Positions 1-14,196 of a stretch of DNA of 64,000 nt are shown one piece after another. The stretch comes from Gorsachius magnificus. Taxonomy: Eukaryota; Chordata; Aves; Pelecaniformes; Ardeidae. Under the pieces are notes generated by a model, which saw only the letters and a list, made by a program, of their open reading frames with translations, made no database searches and was not told the origin of the DNA. The stretch is from contig CM067082.1 in assembly GCA_034008185.1 (NCBI GenBank), forward strand, positions 128,899,988-128,963,987, given 5' to 3'. Position 1 is the stretch's first letter. Each line of letters starts with the position of its first letter. The translations under genes and the position numbers were made by a program.

Positions 1-3000
1 AATTACATTGAATCATTGAGTTAATCCTGTAAGAGAACCCAGATCAAAATCTGGCCAATGCTCAGCAGTCAATTAGTAGAAAAATACGATAGCTAATGAC
101 AGTTTCTTTCAGTGCATACTGCCTTATGCTTGCAGGAACTTGGTTATATGGGCATTAGTCATCATTTCCCAATATTAATTTCCTCACTAATGTCATTACA
201 GAATTGATTTGAACTGTTCTTTTCTGCCTGACAGCTTTTTGGCTGACCATCAGAGGCATTTAAATCAAATGTAAGATGGATACTTTGTTCTTCACTGTAA
301 ACACATAGGGTATGAAATTTATAATGCAGTGCTTTCTTTCCTTTGATTTGTCTGGTTATATAAAAACTATTAAATATGTTTATTGAAAGTTTGTTATATG
401 TAAGGATTGGTTACTGAAGGTAAAATGCGGTCAGTTTAAAAGACCTTAAAATTGGTACTCTCAGGCACTGGATTTTTAAGGCATTTATTTTTAAAAAGAT
501 TTGTTTTTACTTAGTATAAAGGAATATAAGGAAAAATGAGTGCATACTACTGGTTAAACTATCCCATTTCAGTTCTTGGGAAGTTTGATAACTGATAATT
601 CTTCTGTCAATAAAAGGTCACATTTAATATGTCATACCAATCCCTTTTTGTCTCTCTTCTTGACATTAGGAAAGTGGACATATCCCTATTAAGTTCCATA
701 TAAGAATGGATGCTTTTAGTATTTGTATAACATGAAGTGATTTCATTATGTGGGATGACTCAAATACATCACTTTCTTTGGCAAGGTCTTTAATAGTTGG
801 CCTGGAATGTGATGTGATGATTTCAATTAAAGGGATAAGTAAAACAAAACCAGGGTTTCATCTGCACAGTACAATAAACAATTATCACTTATAACAGTGC
901 AATAGACCCTTGTTTCCAATTTATCAAACATTTTTGAAGATAGAGTTGCCCTTGATATGGACAATGGCTGCAGAAACATTAATGTTCATAAATGATATAA
1001 TTAAGTTAATAATAGGTGGGCCAATTAATTACCAAAATCATCATCTTGTGTCATAGATCATAATTTGACTGTCTAGTCAGATGAGTTTGCTGGGTTTTGG
1101 CATGTTTACTTCTAAAATGTACTATGATATCTTTGCAGAGAAGCTGGACTGGTGTACTTAAAACTTATTGGACATCTAGGAGTAGAAGTTCCTGTAGTGG
1201 GTAGCACAAATATTTTGGAAATATACCACAGAGAGTGCAGTTATGTGTTTCATATGATGTATGCTCTTAGTAACCTGCTTTTGTTTTTCATGGCACAACC
1301 AGATGGATTTGGTAAAATGGGGAATGGAAGACAAGAGGGAGAAACCGATATTGACCAAGCAACATGGTTAAGAACTGGGGAGAGGTAGGATTTGACCCTA
1401 GTTTCCTCCAGGACAATTTACTGAGAGCAAGTAAGGAACATGGAGGAAGTTATAAAATGTCTCTACATGGCAGGGATTAGGAATGAATCTGGGGAAGGAT
1501 TGAGTCTGGTGATGGTCAGCCCAAGGGATTATGTGACAGGCAGCTGGAGAGAACTTGGCAGGGCTGGGTGAAAGGGACAGCAAGGCAACAGACTGGTATT
1601 AGTGTCTGGAGAAACTAAGGCTGGATAAGAACCAGAGAAGAGGAAGAGAGAAGGAAATTCATCACTTCTAGAGCTGGAACGCTGCGCATTACAGTCTGCT
1701 CCTGCTTTGGCCCCATGAGATCACCCGGCAGAGCAGTAAGTGTCCAAGGTCAGTGTAACACCCGTGGCAGAAGTACTGGTTTTCATTTGGCTTCTGTCTT
1801 AAACAGAAAATTCATAAGAAATATTACATCAAAATTCAGTATTTTAGATTGCAAAGCCAAGCCCTCAAACATTAGGCAATTGAAGTTGCTTGTCTGGTCC
1901 TTGTGCGAATGTATCAGATGGAAGTCTTTAATTATTTAATTGTGCCTACATGACTTTTTCCTCACAGAACCTGCTACTTATTTGTGAAATGGATATATCT
2001 CCTTTGGGGATTAAGTGGGCATTTTGTAGTAATGAGTGCTTTGTCTTTGAGACAACTAGCCTTAGTTGTCTCATTCTTCAGGGTTTAATTTTACCCTGCT
2101 TTTGTTCGGCATAAGCCAAATATAAATAATACTGACCTATCACATCTTGAGTGTTCAGAAAATAAATGTATTAGTGGGTGTCTGATAGCCATGACAGAAA
2201 GATCTTAGAAAAATTACCAATTCTGTTTTAATAACATTTTAATTAAACGCGTGGTAAATAAAACATAGGCTCATGCCTTGAACAAAGAGAATAAAACTAA
2301 AACCACCAAATAGCTACTCATTAAGGAATTTCCAATCTGTGAACTGAAGGAGGAAGGGACCCAGTGGAAAATAATAAGGCGTGATTATGTAATTTAAAAA
2401 ACTGCATTATACAAAGACAATTTTAATTCTAACATTTACTGTTTGGTTTCTTGACATAATTTTGGGGCTGATTTATGGATTAGCTATGTAAATCTTACCT
2501 TAGGAGTTATGAGATGTTTGGGTTTAATTTTACTGATTTGAGACATCTTTTATTGGCACTGATATTATGTTATAAATAGCGAATTGCTGCAGTAGTGTTT
2601 TCCAGAGAAAAGATATTAAGTAGAAACTACATCAAATCTCTTGTTCTGAATGTCTCAGAATGCATTTTTTTTTTTTTAAAGGGGGGAAAAGTAGAATAAT
2701 GCTAGCTAGAACTTTTGGTAGTCTTCTAGAAAATGAGTGACCTCCTCCTAGTAGTGGAAGGGAGCCTTATTTCCAGAGTAAAGCTGATTTCTCTGAGTAG
2801 GCGCATATCTGTAGTGAAATCTGTCAGATTTTTGTGACTTTAAGACGTTAGCCTGTATAACTTATTAACCAAGCAGAAAAGTTATAATATCCCTATACTT
2901 GCAGATATGTTCCTGCTACTTTTGTTTTTGTTGTGTGACAATGTTATTGTATTTCCTTAATTTAGCATAGGTTTATAAGATGTAGTGGTATTTACCTCTG

Positions 3001-6000
3001 ATTGCTTTTGTGAGAGCTTGTTCTCTGAATCCATATACTGAGAGGCCAGGAAAAAGGGAAGGTCAAAAGGGTGGGTTAGTTTTAGTCTTCTAGAGAGGAA
3101 TCAGTTATGAAAATGTTTCCAAAAGACAAGATCAATTCACAGCCTGAGCTGCCTAAAGGCATGCTGTGCCTTCCACTTGTACTGATGAGAAGATATTCAT
3201 TGCAAGATGGATAAAAAGATGTTCTCCAAAGGCTGCATTTTATCTGCCAGTAGTAGGACATGGACAGAAGCATCCATGAAATTAATTATAAAACTGTTTC
3301 TCAGAAATGTGTAAACATGACAGTGGCAGTGATCTCTTTTACACCTCTCAGGTCCTGCGTTTTAACTGTGATTGAATTGAACTGTCAGGCTAGATATAGA
3401 GTGACAACTCTCTACTAGCTGCAGGTGGATGAATAATGCAAAGAAAATGTTTGCAATCATCTTTTACTATATAAAATAATTTTTCTTATTCTTTTAAACC
3501 CCCTTTTGAGTTACATATATATTTGTGTGGCTAGAGGTATCACACATTTATGAATAAATAGTTGTAACCTTACTGCAAATTCACTTCGTAGTAGTGAAAT
3601 GGTAGATAATTGACAAACTGAAAAAATCATCTAATATTCTGTCAGCTGCATGCCATTAGTCATTCTCTTCAGCCATGGGTTAGGCTCTTGCGTTAGAGAG
3701 GAATAACATTAAAATGTTGGTGGCCAAATTCTAGGAAAATACTTGGTAGTGAAACTGCAGTGCTGGAGTATTTGTGAATCAATTTATGATGCAACTTCGT
3801 GAACTTCTGAGCTTAAAATTATAAAGTTATCCTCCAAAACTCATATTTATGCAGAAAATGAGAACCTGAAATTCATGAAAGTTATGGATATTTAGTGTGT
3901 CTTGAAAACCAGGCCATTTAAGGTAGGTGTTTAAAAAATGCAGATTAGGACTCCAGTGTAGGGAATTGTTGAAAAGATCAACTGTGATGAGCACCATCAT
4001 TCTACAAGCATTAGTGGAGCTGTCACATTGTTTTCATGCTACTGTTTTTGTAGTCTTGCCTATTATTTCCCTTTTATGCTTCCTAACTCATGTCCCTGAA
4101 TGTTGATCTAGTTCAGATCTGCCCATCAGAATTGTCATTTCTAATCGAATTTGTTGGAAATCACTGACATTCCATTGCCCATCCTGGACTTGTTCTCCAC
4201 CTAATTTTTTGCTTATTGGAGGGGAGGGGGAAATGTCTAAAATAGTAGTTAAAATAAAATACCTGTGAAACATTTTTAAAGGTTACATTGCTCTACTTTT
4301 CCATATCTGATTAATTTAAAAATTTAATGAGAATACCCAGTAGTGAAAAAATAGTAATGTAATTCCCAGTGACTAATCAAACTTCTGGTTTTCTAAATAA
4401 ACAAAAAGACATTGTACAATGCTAAAATAGATACATGTTGCATTTTCAAACTCGTGTATTTTAAATCCTACTATTACCAATGTTCAAAATTACACTACAG
4501 ATATTTCTAAAGTCTGTCAAAGGAATTTTTTTACCATTAGACACAATAGAGTTTCTGTAACATTTTACAAACAAATGAAGCAAGTATTTTTTTATTTTAT
4601 TTTTGAAGTCATACTTTTGTATCTTTTTGTCACAGTATAAATTGTGGCTTGATTGGGAAAAGTTTATGAGAATGCCCAGTTGATCTTGGGTTCAGCTACA
4701 TCTTTTTAAGGTGAGTTGGTGCTCTTGCAAAGTGTTCGTAGAAATACACTGAATTTTGAAGTGATCTCATCCTCCAGATTCACACTGTGTCTTCTTGTTC
4801 CCTTACAGCTCTGTCAGCACTTTTCCCCTCCTTTCCCCATTCTGCTTAAAATGGCCTATTGGTCTGACATACTGATCCCGCTTGGTCCCATGACTAGTAT
4901 TGATTTTATTCTCAATGGGACTGTATCCTGTCATCAAACTTACTTTTCTTTCATATCAAGATGATGTTTGATTGGCTTATTTGACACTAGAAGGCACTGT
5001 GCTTGGTTATGATCAATACACTTGTATTCTCTGTTCCTTATCATTCTCAGTAAGACTACATTAGCAAATGAACCATGAAAATGCTTCAACTGCCTGTCAA
5101 GCAGTAGGAAAATCTTCTTCCTGTTGTTAGGCAACATGTAGGTATTCCGCTCGGCTCTTTATTAGAAATATCAGACAAGTCTACTATGGCATAAAGTTAA
5201 AATATAACAGATTTCTGGCTATAGGCATATCTTCTTTTAGTTTTTGTTTACTTTGTCTTGTCTGCATGGAGGCACTTAAGAAAGTTGATCCAAATTAACT
5301 GCAAAAATAATCTTAGTTAAACTATATTAAATGTATATGTGAATCCTCTTATTCAGACTTAAGGTGACCTTAATTCTATTTGTTAAGAATTTTCTTTTTC
5401 ATGCTGAATAAGGATAGCCATACAAAATGCTAATACAGTTTAACTAATCTCCTTCAAAGTCCCATTTTAATTAATTTGGATTAACTCTTTCTATTTAGAT
5501 CAGCCTTTTTCAGTGATACTCACATTATCACTAATAGTACAGATACAGCCTCTTTCATGCTGGTGGATATTAAGTGGTATCAGAAGTAGTGAAAAATCAA
5601 AGGTGGTGTCATCTGCAAGAAGGCTTTTCCATTGTCTTTGCATAATACAAAATATGCACTCAGTAACTTACAGTGTTATGTCAGAGATAAAAAGACTGTG
5701 TTATTTTTTAAGCCGCAGTTAGTGCTGTAAGACACCCTCAGTGTGCCTCTGTGTGGATAGTGAAGGAACTGACCTCACATATAATTTTTTTTTTTTTTTA
5801 ATTGGGAGCTTCACAGGTAACCAAGTGATGGCTGTATGCTTGGGGGAACGGATACTGTGGCTGCCATCACCACTCAGAAAATTATGTAAATAAATACAGG
5901 GAGAATTGGAAAACCTTTTCCCCTATTTTCTGGATGAAACGTATGTAATTTAGTTTTTCAACCTGAGTAAATCTAGCAAAGAATAATGAAAAATAAGAGA

Positions 6001-9000
6001 TAAGATAAAGGAATAAGAGGTAAAGTTTGAAAGTGGATACCACAAAATGTTGCTCTTATTAAGGTGACAAAGAGAGCAGTTGCTTCCACTTTTCTCATTT
6101 TCATTGAGTAAAAAATTCAGGCATAAATAAGAAGCTTGCGCTTTAATGGAGAAAAAGTTGGGGTTGTTCTTCCCCCAGCCAAATACCTCAGGATACTCTA
6201 TATTTCTGAGTTAACATAGTTACGGAATATTATTTTTTCATACTGTTTAATCTGGCCTTCCTACATATGTGACAGATGACACTGAATTTACATCAAAAAA
6301 TATTATTTATACACAGAAATACTATTACTTTCCCTGGTTTTATTTCCCTCTGTCACATTCAGACTGTATCTGCATGACTGTAATCCTGATAGATGACTCT
6401 AATATAAATGGAGGTACATATGTTCATCTGTTACCAGACAGGAAAATGGGATTACTGGAAGCATTAATATCATATCTGAAGGTGTGAGTTCACTATTTTT
6501 AACTGGTTAGATCCAAAGATGTTTCCCATCTGAAGCAATTTTAGAAGGAAATACACATCTTTAAAATATGTTCTTCATTTTTGTTTCACAGTTGTCCTGT
6601 TATTGCTGTCATCATTTCAAAGTAAGGAGTGTTATTTTGGGTTTGATTATTTCTGTAACGGTTTTGTATATGGTGCAAAGCCTTACCTTTACCTGATGCA
6701 TTAAGGAATACTGAAATGGATTTCTTAGCAGTGACTTACTTTTCTTGAAATTTGTGTTATGGAAACTTTGGATGATCTTAAGGACAGGGAAGATGCTTTG
6801 GAACCAGAACTGTCTTACCTCTGTAGCAGAATGCCATTCATATCTTTTAGCTTTCCTAGAAACCACTTGCAAGAGGCTACTTGCTTCTGCATCCTTTCTA
6901 CATAGCTGCTAATAGATTGTGTTGTGGGAAATGCTAGCAAACATGCTGCTCTTTAAGGTGTAGCTAAGGTGTAGCAGTAGCAATTACCAGTTTGGTTACA
7001 GAGAAGGAGCAGAAGCACTCAGGTACTATGGTCAGAATTAGATTTCTGCATGACTGTGGGAATTCTTGAAGCCACTGTCTTCCCATTCGTCCAAATTTCT
7101 TTTCCCATCAGGTGAATACATGAGGAAAATTGCACATAGTCATCAACAAGAAGTTATTGCTTGTAAAATGTGGTGTTTCATCTCGTTAAGGAATAGAAAA
7201 TCTTAAGAAGACCATGATTTTTTCTTAAGTATTTTGACATGCTATTATCTCTGATTTTAGAAACACTGGGTATGGTGGGTTTCTAAGCTCCAGCTATTTT
7301 CCTTTTCTATAGTATTTGTTCCTGACATCATCAGCTATTTTTCATTGCAAATGCTTGCTTAAAAAAAATTAAAAAGCCAAAACCACATTTTAAAATCTAG
7401 GATTGTATTTTAAAAGGTATTCATATCTTCCAGTATATGCATAGCAAAAGGGGAACGGCCAGTGGTCTTTTCTATATGTCACTGGTTTGTGTGTGCAGTC
7501 ACAGTAAACCTGTAAATAAGATGAAGGTATATGTACTTGTGCAAGTTTCTTAATTCAAAAAAATCCCATCTGTGTTTATGAGATTAATGATTTTTTATTT
7601 ATAAGGGGCTGAATTATCATGTTTATAATTTTTCTTTTAGTAAGGAATAGACTGTATGATACTACTTGAAATTCTACATTGAAAGCAAAACCATGGCACA
7701 TCTTCACACACAAATCACCGAATCAAACAGTTTACAATCCTACAATGTTTTCATATCATTAAACTATTAGATGAACTTTCTTACATTTTTGCATAATGAG
7801 CAGATATGAGAAACTAGTGTATTTGTCATCATTGAAATCAGTGCCATTTCTGCTTAGGCTTCTTAGAAGAAAATGACTTCACCAATATTAACCATCAACT
7901 AATTAAGTCATACTTAATTAAATGCAAATGCTACTTAGCAAAAGCAATTGAGAGAAAGGCATGTGATTAGGGAATTAGCAACTGATTTAACACTTGCAGC
8001 TACCAGCTAGGCACCTAAGCAATAGAAATGAATGCAGAAACTTCACTTGGTAGGAGTAATACAAGGGAAAAATACGCCATCTTTTCACATTGATTTCATA
8101 GAAAAACTTTGGAGCCAATTAATTAGAATATGTTGAGAATATAAATTGTAGGTTAATGTTGCTCTATGTTCAATAATTAAAGAGGTTAAAAATTGCTCAA
8201 AATGTTGAAAACTTATCAGCCTACCTCATGCAGAGAGATTTTTTTGACAGCTGGTCATTCAGGAGCTACTAGAACAGAAAATAATTACATACAAGGTAAT
8301 GTAGTGTTGCTACTGTTTTCAAGGACACTGCCATTTTACTAGCATTAAAGCTTACGTTGACACCCTTTATCTTTGGAGCAGATATGAATAAACACTGTCA
8401 AGATGTTATGAAGGCTGCTGGGATTAATAAAACATTTAAAGTTTCCTAATGTCTATCAAAGCATGTGTTATATACAAGTATTGAACTGATTCAAGAGCAA
8501 AAATTGTTCTGTCAGTCAGATACTGGTGCACGTGCTGCTTTTTTCTCCAAATACCCTTAAGATTGTTGGACTAAACAACATGGTAAATGATGAGTTGCAT
8601 ATAAATGTTATTGTTTCCCCTTTCCATGGCTTATTTGATTAGGTTTTCAGAGATTAACTTCTAAATTCTCCCTACTGAAAAATCTGGGTCAGCCTTTTGC
8701 AGTTGTGTATGCATTTTAATTAGAGATGTGCTATGAGAAAGACAGCTTTCCTCAGAGAGTTCCTCTTGTGTAAGAAAAAAAAACAAACCCAAACCACAAA
8801 AAGAATTGCCCTAAAAAAAAAAAAAGAAAATCAGTCATGGTATGAGACTGAATTTCCAGTCAGCAGTTCTGATAAAGTTGACGTAAGATGTGGAGGTTTG
8901 AGGAAGACAGATAGCAAGTGCCTGATTATGCAAAAGGGCAGAAGTTGAATGAAAATATTATGGGCCTCTGCTTTTTCCTATGCACAGTCCACAGTGCGGT

Positions 9001-9714
9001 TCTCTGCCTCTTCTGATAACTGAAAATAGAAAAATGCACATTACATGGTGCAGCACCATGGTTTGGAAAGAAAAGTTAATTTGCTGTGACAGTTCATGCT
9101 AGGCAGGCAGGATTTTTCTTTTTGTGGTGAACTTTGGGGACTGGCAATTGCTTTGTGATTTGAAAGATATGCAATAGTATTAGAAATGAAAATGATAATG
9201 TTAGTTTATCCTGGTGATTGATTACCAACTGCTTATTAGCAGACATAAGATGTCGTAGCATCTGAAAAATATATGGTTTTGTGATAATTTTGATAGCTTT
9301 TCCGTGGTGTGAAGAATTGCCCATTTTGCATTAGACTAATCAGCCAATGTGTAGATGAGGTTATTACTAATGAAAGTCTAGTACAGAACTTCAACTTCGG
9401 GTAAGTTTGTATGTTTTCTCTTATTTCAGTGGTTTTCTTGAAGTATTTATTTATTTATTTAGAATAATGACATTAAACTATTAATGCTTCTTCTGTTAGA
9501 ATGTTATTTTCTTGCTTATTTTCTGCCGAGTTATAATTAAACATTTAGGCACTTCAGAATTGTAAGAATTTAAAAGAAAAATAAAAATTTCCCCTCTTCT
9601 AGTCAAACTATCTTTGTATACCTACAGGAATAACACAAGAATTGTAAAACTGTAACAGGCACAAACTTTTTAGTGGAGAAGCATATATGTAACTTTGGGT
9701 ATGGAGAGTGGTTA

Positions 9715-10216
9715 ATCATAGAATCATAGAATGTTTTGGGTTGGAAGGGACCCCTAGAGGTCATCTAGTCCAACCCCCCTGCAGTGAGCAGGGACACCAC
9801 TAACTAGATCAGGTTGCTCAGAGCCCCGTCCAACCTGGCCTTGAATGTTCCCAGGGATGGGGCCTCCACCACCTCTCTGGGCAACCTGTTCCAGTGTTTC
9901 ACCACCCTCATTGTAAAGAATTTCCTACTAGTCTAAACCTACTCTGCTTCAGTTTAAAACCATTACCCCTTGTCCTGTCACAGCTGTCCCTACTAAAAAG
10001 ATTTTCCCCATCTTTCCTATAGGCCCCCTTTAGGTACTGAAAGGCCGTAATCAGGTCTCCCCTCAGCCTTCTCTTCTCCAGACTGAACAAGCCCAACTCT
10101 CTCAGCCTGTCCTCATAAGAGTGGTGCTCCAGCCCTCGGATCATTTTTGTAGCCCTCCTCTGGACCCGCTCCAACAGTTCCATGTCCTTCTTGTGCTGAG
10201 GGCTCCAGAGCTGGAG
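9715..10216 (-). mobile_element. CR1 LINE, 5'-truncated 3' end fragment
   Basis: The + strand begins with the CATAGAAT octamer repeat that marks CR1 3' ends, then gttttgggttggaaggg and ggtcatctagtccaac, so the element reads on the minus strand. It runs to gggctccagagctgga, where homology to the long copy at 37483-40955 stops. About 0.5 kb is present: the 3' UTR plus the last part of ORF2. On the minus strand a 91-codon stretch (9908-10183) still reads like the ORF2 C terminus, including [18 protein letters not shown] and [17 protein letters not shown] small deletion of about 15 bases lies near 9928 compared with the long copy. It lies antisense to THSD7A. Confidence 0.95.
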
Positions 10217-13200
10217 TTAAAGTTAGTTCCATATGAAAAACAAGACTGAGCTCATACCACAGATCTTGTTTTACTGAGTTTTGAATATAGATACTTAGTT
10301 TATATCAGATTATACTTCAGCCTTTCAGAGACTATAGGTGGTTTCTCAGTACAGGACTGAGACCAAGTTCATTTCCTTATTTCATAGGACCCCAGCAGCA
10401 TTTTTATTTTATGTTGATTTTTTTTTTCCACTTGTTCTCTATGCCTCATTGAGTCTTGTAGTGATTTTACTGGTCGTTTTAAGGCATTAAAAAATTTTTG
10501 CCCTCTGTTAAGCACTTGCCTTTCCATTTACTACAGGTCAGAATTTGACAGCTATTTTTTTCCTGTGCACTGAAGCATGCATCATATTAAAAGATGCAGA
10601 GTAAGCAAGAGGGTTTCCTTGCCATGTCTTTCTAGTGATACTAGCTCTGGGAATGCTTCCCATTGGAAAGATCTTAAAGCATTGTACAACAATCTTAAAT
10701 ACCAGACACGTTTTACAGATGAGTAAACAAAACCACAAAGGAGTGGATTCAACTACATTAAACACAGAACACAGGTCTTTTGTGTCCTAGCCCAACCTTT
10801 AGCATCTAGACCAAATATTCATGGATACCATATCTGCTTTGTGAATGTAATGAAGCAAGAATGGTGATATGACTACAGTCTGATACTTATGAACAGTTAT
10901 CCAGTTCCTCCTGCGTGCTATTCACAAGCTACCTCTCTTTAATCTGTAAAATTTTGCCTATTCAGTAGTGTGGTTGGGTTTTTTTGTTTGGTTCGTTTGG
11001 GGTTTTGTTGTTTGTTTATTTGTTTTAAAGCAATTAAATAGTTCAGTAGTTCACTAGTGGCTCTGGTGTGTGCACACATGCTAGAAGGTCTTCACACCAA
11101 GAAGGCCGCAAGGAAGTTTTAACGTAGTGACTCGCTTTGCTGCTTGTCTAGCTGGATCCAGCATAACAGGTCAGGGAAGAGAGGTGGATTTGAAAGGCTA
11201 TCTCCTTGGTGGTCTTTACTGATGATAACAAGTCTGTAAAAATCCCAGCAAAGGTTTAAACAGTTTTTGACATTTAAAATCCTTGAAAAACTCTTTTGCC
11301 TCCTGCCATTTCTACATGTGTGCACTCTCTTCAGTGCAATTTGGATAATTTAGCCCAAAATGTGCAACTGTTGCATAAGAGAAGTATCATTCAACTACAT
11401 GGGCACTGTTCCTGAATATGGATTATTGCTAGATTCCAGATTTTAATGAACTAATCAACTGATAAGTGGTGAAGAGTTTTCTTGATGGAAATGTCATATT
11501 CTGTTCTCATCTTTCTGGTTTTTAATTATTGTCATTCTGTTGTTAGAGTATAAATAATTCAAGGCAGGGACCTTTGACTCGTGTTGTTAGAATTCTGTCT
11601 TCGAGTTTTGTGCAAAACCAATGTATACCTACAAAGTTCAAATAAAATATTAGACTACACATGACAAACTTTTTCAAATGTGACTTTTTCTAAGTAGCTT
11701 TAGTCTTTACATTGGCATTGTTCCCAGCATACGATTGAGTGGTTTCCTGGTAGTTGACTACACTATACACTTTAAAGAGGAAGACAACAAAGGTCAAGTT
11801 GTTCATAAAACCATTAGTAAAATGTCAGAAACAATGTAGTCTAAATAAAAAAATCTCCCTGAAGATAAGAAGTACCCATTACAAAACATTCCTTCCAACT
11901 GTGAATCTATGCTGTTGAATTCATCAGATAAGAATTGGACAGTTGACAAAAACTAAATGCTTGTATGGAAGATATATATTTCAAGAATATTTTCTCTGTA
12001 AAACAAAGAATAAAAAAAGGGCTTTGATTTTGGGAGAGAGTGAAGGCTTTTTCTTGTTTGAAATATAAACTCAGACTGGAATTAATTTAAGACAATTTCT
12101 CATTGTGACCCCAAATTTATCTTGAGTTTCAAGTTAACACCACCTTAGTTAAATAACCTTAATATACTATTGTACATTTACACTATGACATTCTTTATTG
12201 TAATAGTAGTATTGCTTGCAAGGTGTGAAAGTGTCCCAGCAGTTTACCTCATTGAGTCTTACCTGGCAATGGAACAATTTCAGAGTAAGGTTCACCCGTT
12301 TTCTAGCTTTTCTTTCTATTCTTTGGAAAAGAAGTTTGCAGTCTGCTCCTCTGTCTTGTCCTTCAGCCCGAATGCGTGCCCTTCTGATGAAGCAGGCAGG
12401 AATCCCTCCTGCACTGGTGTCAGGATGTGATGACCTGTGATACAAGAAAAGGAACACTTGATGCAGAGATTGAGTCCAGTGAGGGAAGCAGAACTTGATG
12501 TGGGAGATCTATGAAGCCTTTGGCAGGGCTCAAATTTGTATTTTTAATATGAGAAAATACAGCTATTGAGACTGACTTGATCTCAAAGGTGTTTATAATT
12601 CAGATGATTATGACTACTTTAGGCTATTTTAAAAGCATGAGCTGCAGAACTTCCCCTGATTTGCAGAGCCAAGGAAGATTGATGTTTGCAGTTCTGTTAT
12701 GCCTAAAGATTCTGTATGAATAAAATATTTGACACTGGTTAAAGGGATATAATATTGGATGGATGGCCCTCATCTTTAATAATTCTGGGACTCGTGATAT
12801 GTCGCCAGTACTAAAGAACCTCCTATTTTCAGGAACTCAGTTTATTAGAGATTCTTATTTGAAAGGTTTTAAGACACTGTAAACCTTGAATGGCAAAAAT
12901 GTAGTTTCTGTTTAGATTAGCATTTGATTAATTTTATTATTATTCTGTTAAGAAATAGAAGCCTAATTTAAAGCTTGGGTGAAGCAGTGTTTATAGACCT
13001 TTGGCTTCATTTACAGCATTCACAGTACTCACTGAATTAGCTTTTCAGAATCCAGGTGGTGGTTATTAACACTGGCTGATGTCTTTATCATTAAATTATA
13101 GAGTATTTAATGATTATTTCTCACAAATGTTTTGTTGTACCAAAGACGTTAATTGCATATCTTGATGAGACACTATTTTGTTTGACATTAGCTATTAAAA

Positions 13201-13608
13201 CAAAAGGGTTGACATGCTGGGTCATAGCAAGTACAATGCTATAGACACTCCTGTTCAGTCCCATCGAGATCGCATATGCTTCAATAACATTTCAGTAGGT
13301 GAATCATAATTCATGATTATGCCCTAGTACAGCAAGGATCATATAAAACAAAAGGCATTCAGATGCTTTTAAAATGTTGTACTTTTCGGAAGACTTTAAA
13401 ATAAATGTTTCATGATTACGAATGAGACTGGTTCTTTCCATGCCTTGACTGTACATGATTAACAGTGCTTCAGAAGTCCAGTGTGCTCTTAGACGCAACT
13501 TTTTCACAGTTCCTTATATAACTTGCTTTACATATTGGGCTACTGCTCAGTTCCTGGTGCTTTTCATTGCAAGCAATTCCTGTAATTGGTTTGTGTGATA
13601 ACAAAGCT

Positions 13609-14196
13609 TGTCATGGTTTAACCCCAGGTGGCAACTACACAGCCACTTGCTCCCCGCCCCCCCCCAGTGGGATGGGGGAGAAAATCAGAAGAGGAAAAGT
13701 GCGATAACTCATGGGTTGAGATAAGGACAGTTTAATAAGTAAAGCAAAAGACGCACATGCAAGCAAAGCAAAGCAAGGAATTCATTCACTGCTTCCCATG
13801 GGCAGGCAGGTGCTCAGCCATCCCCAGGAAAGCAGGGCTCCAACACGCGTAATGGTCACTTGGGAAAACAAACACCATCATTCCCAATGTCCACCCCTTC
13901 CTTCTTCTTCCCCCAGCTGTATATGCTGAGCATGACATCATATGGTGTGGGACATCCCTTTGGTCAGCTGGGGTCAGCTGTCCCAGCTGTTCCCCCCTCC
14001 CAGCTTCTTGTGCCCCCCAGCCTCCTTGATGGTGGGGTGGGGTGAGAGGTAGAAAAGGCCTTGGCTCTGTGCGAGCCCTGCTCGGCAATAATGAAAACAT
14101 CCCTGTGTTATCAACACTGTTTCCAGCACAAATCCAAAACACAGCCCCATACTGGCTATGAAGAAAATTAACTCTACCCCAGCCAAAACCAGCACA
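13609..14196 (-). mobile_element. ERVL-type solo LTR (endogenous retrovirus remnant)
   Basis: The 588 bp block starts TGTCATGGTTTAACCCC and ends CCAAAACCAGCACA on the + strand, so it has TG...CA ends. Read on the minus strand it opens with the GGTTTTGGCTGGGGTAGAG segment I recognise from common avian ERVL LTRs. No gag, pol or env sequence is attached, so it is a solo LTR left by recombination. The flanks aagct (13604-13608) and aggct (14197-14201) look like a 5 bp target-site duplication with one mismatch. On the minus strand an ATTAAA (13731-13736 complement) could be its polyadenylation signal. An AAGCA tandem repeat near 13759-13777 lies inside it. The 118-codon open frame on the minus strand (13786-14142) is a chance frame inside the LTR. 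Confidence 0.88.

Noticed and set aside
1152..1388. 78-codon + strand open frame in the first intron
   Set aside because: No family resemblance and no matching splice sites in phase 1; frames of this size are frequent by chance in 64 kb.
12167..12457. Overlapping open frames on both strands (96, 86 and 74 codons)
   Set aside because: Simultaneous openness on both strands reflects local composition; none shows a recognisable domain or splice context.
13786..14195. Minus-strand frames of 118 and 73 codons
   Set aside because: They lie entirely inside the solo LTR, which is non-coding.
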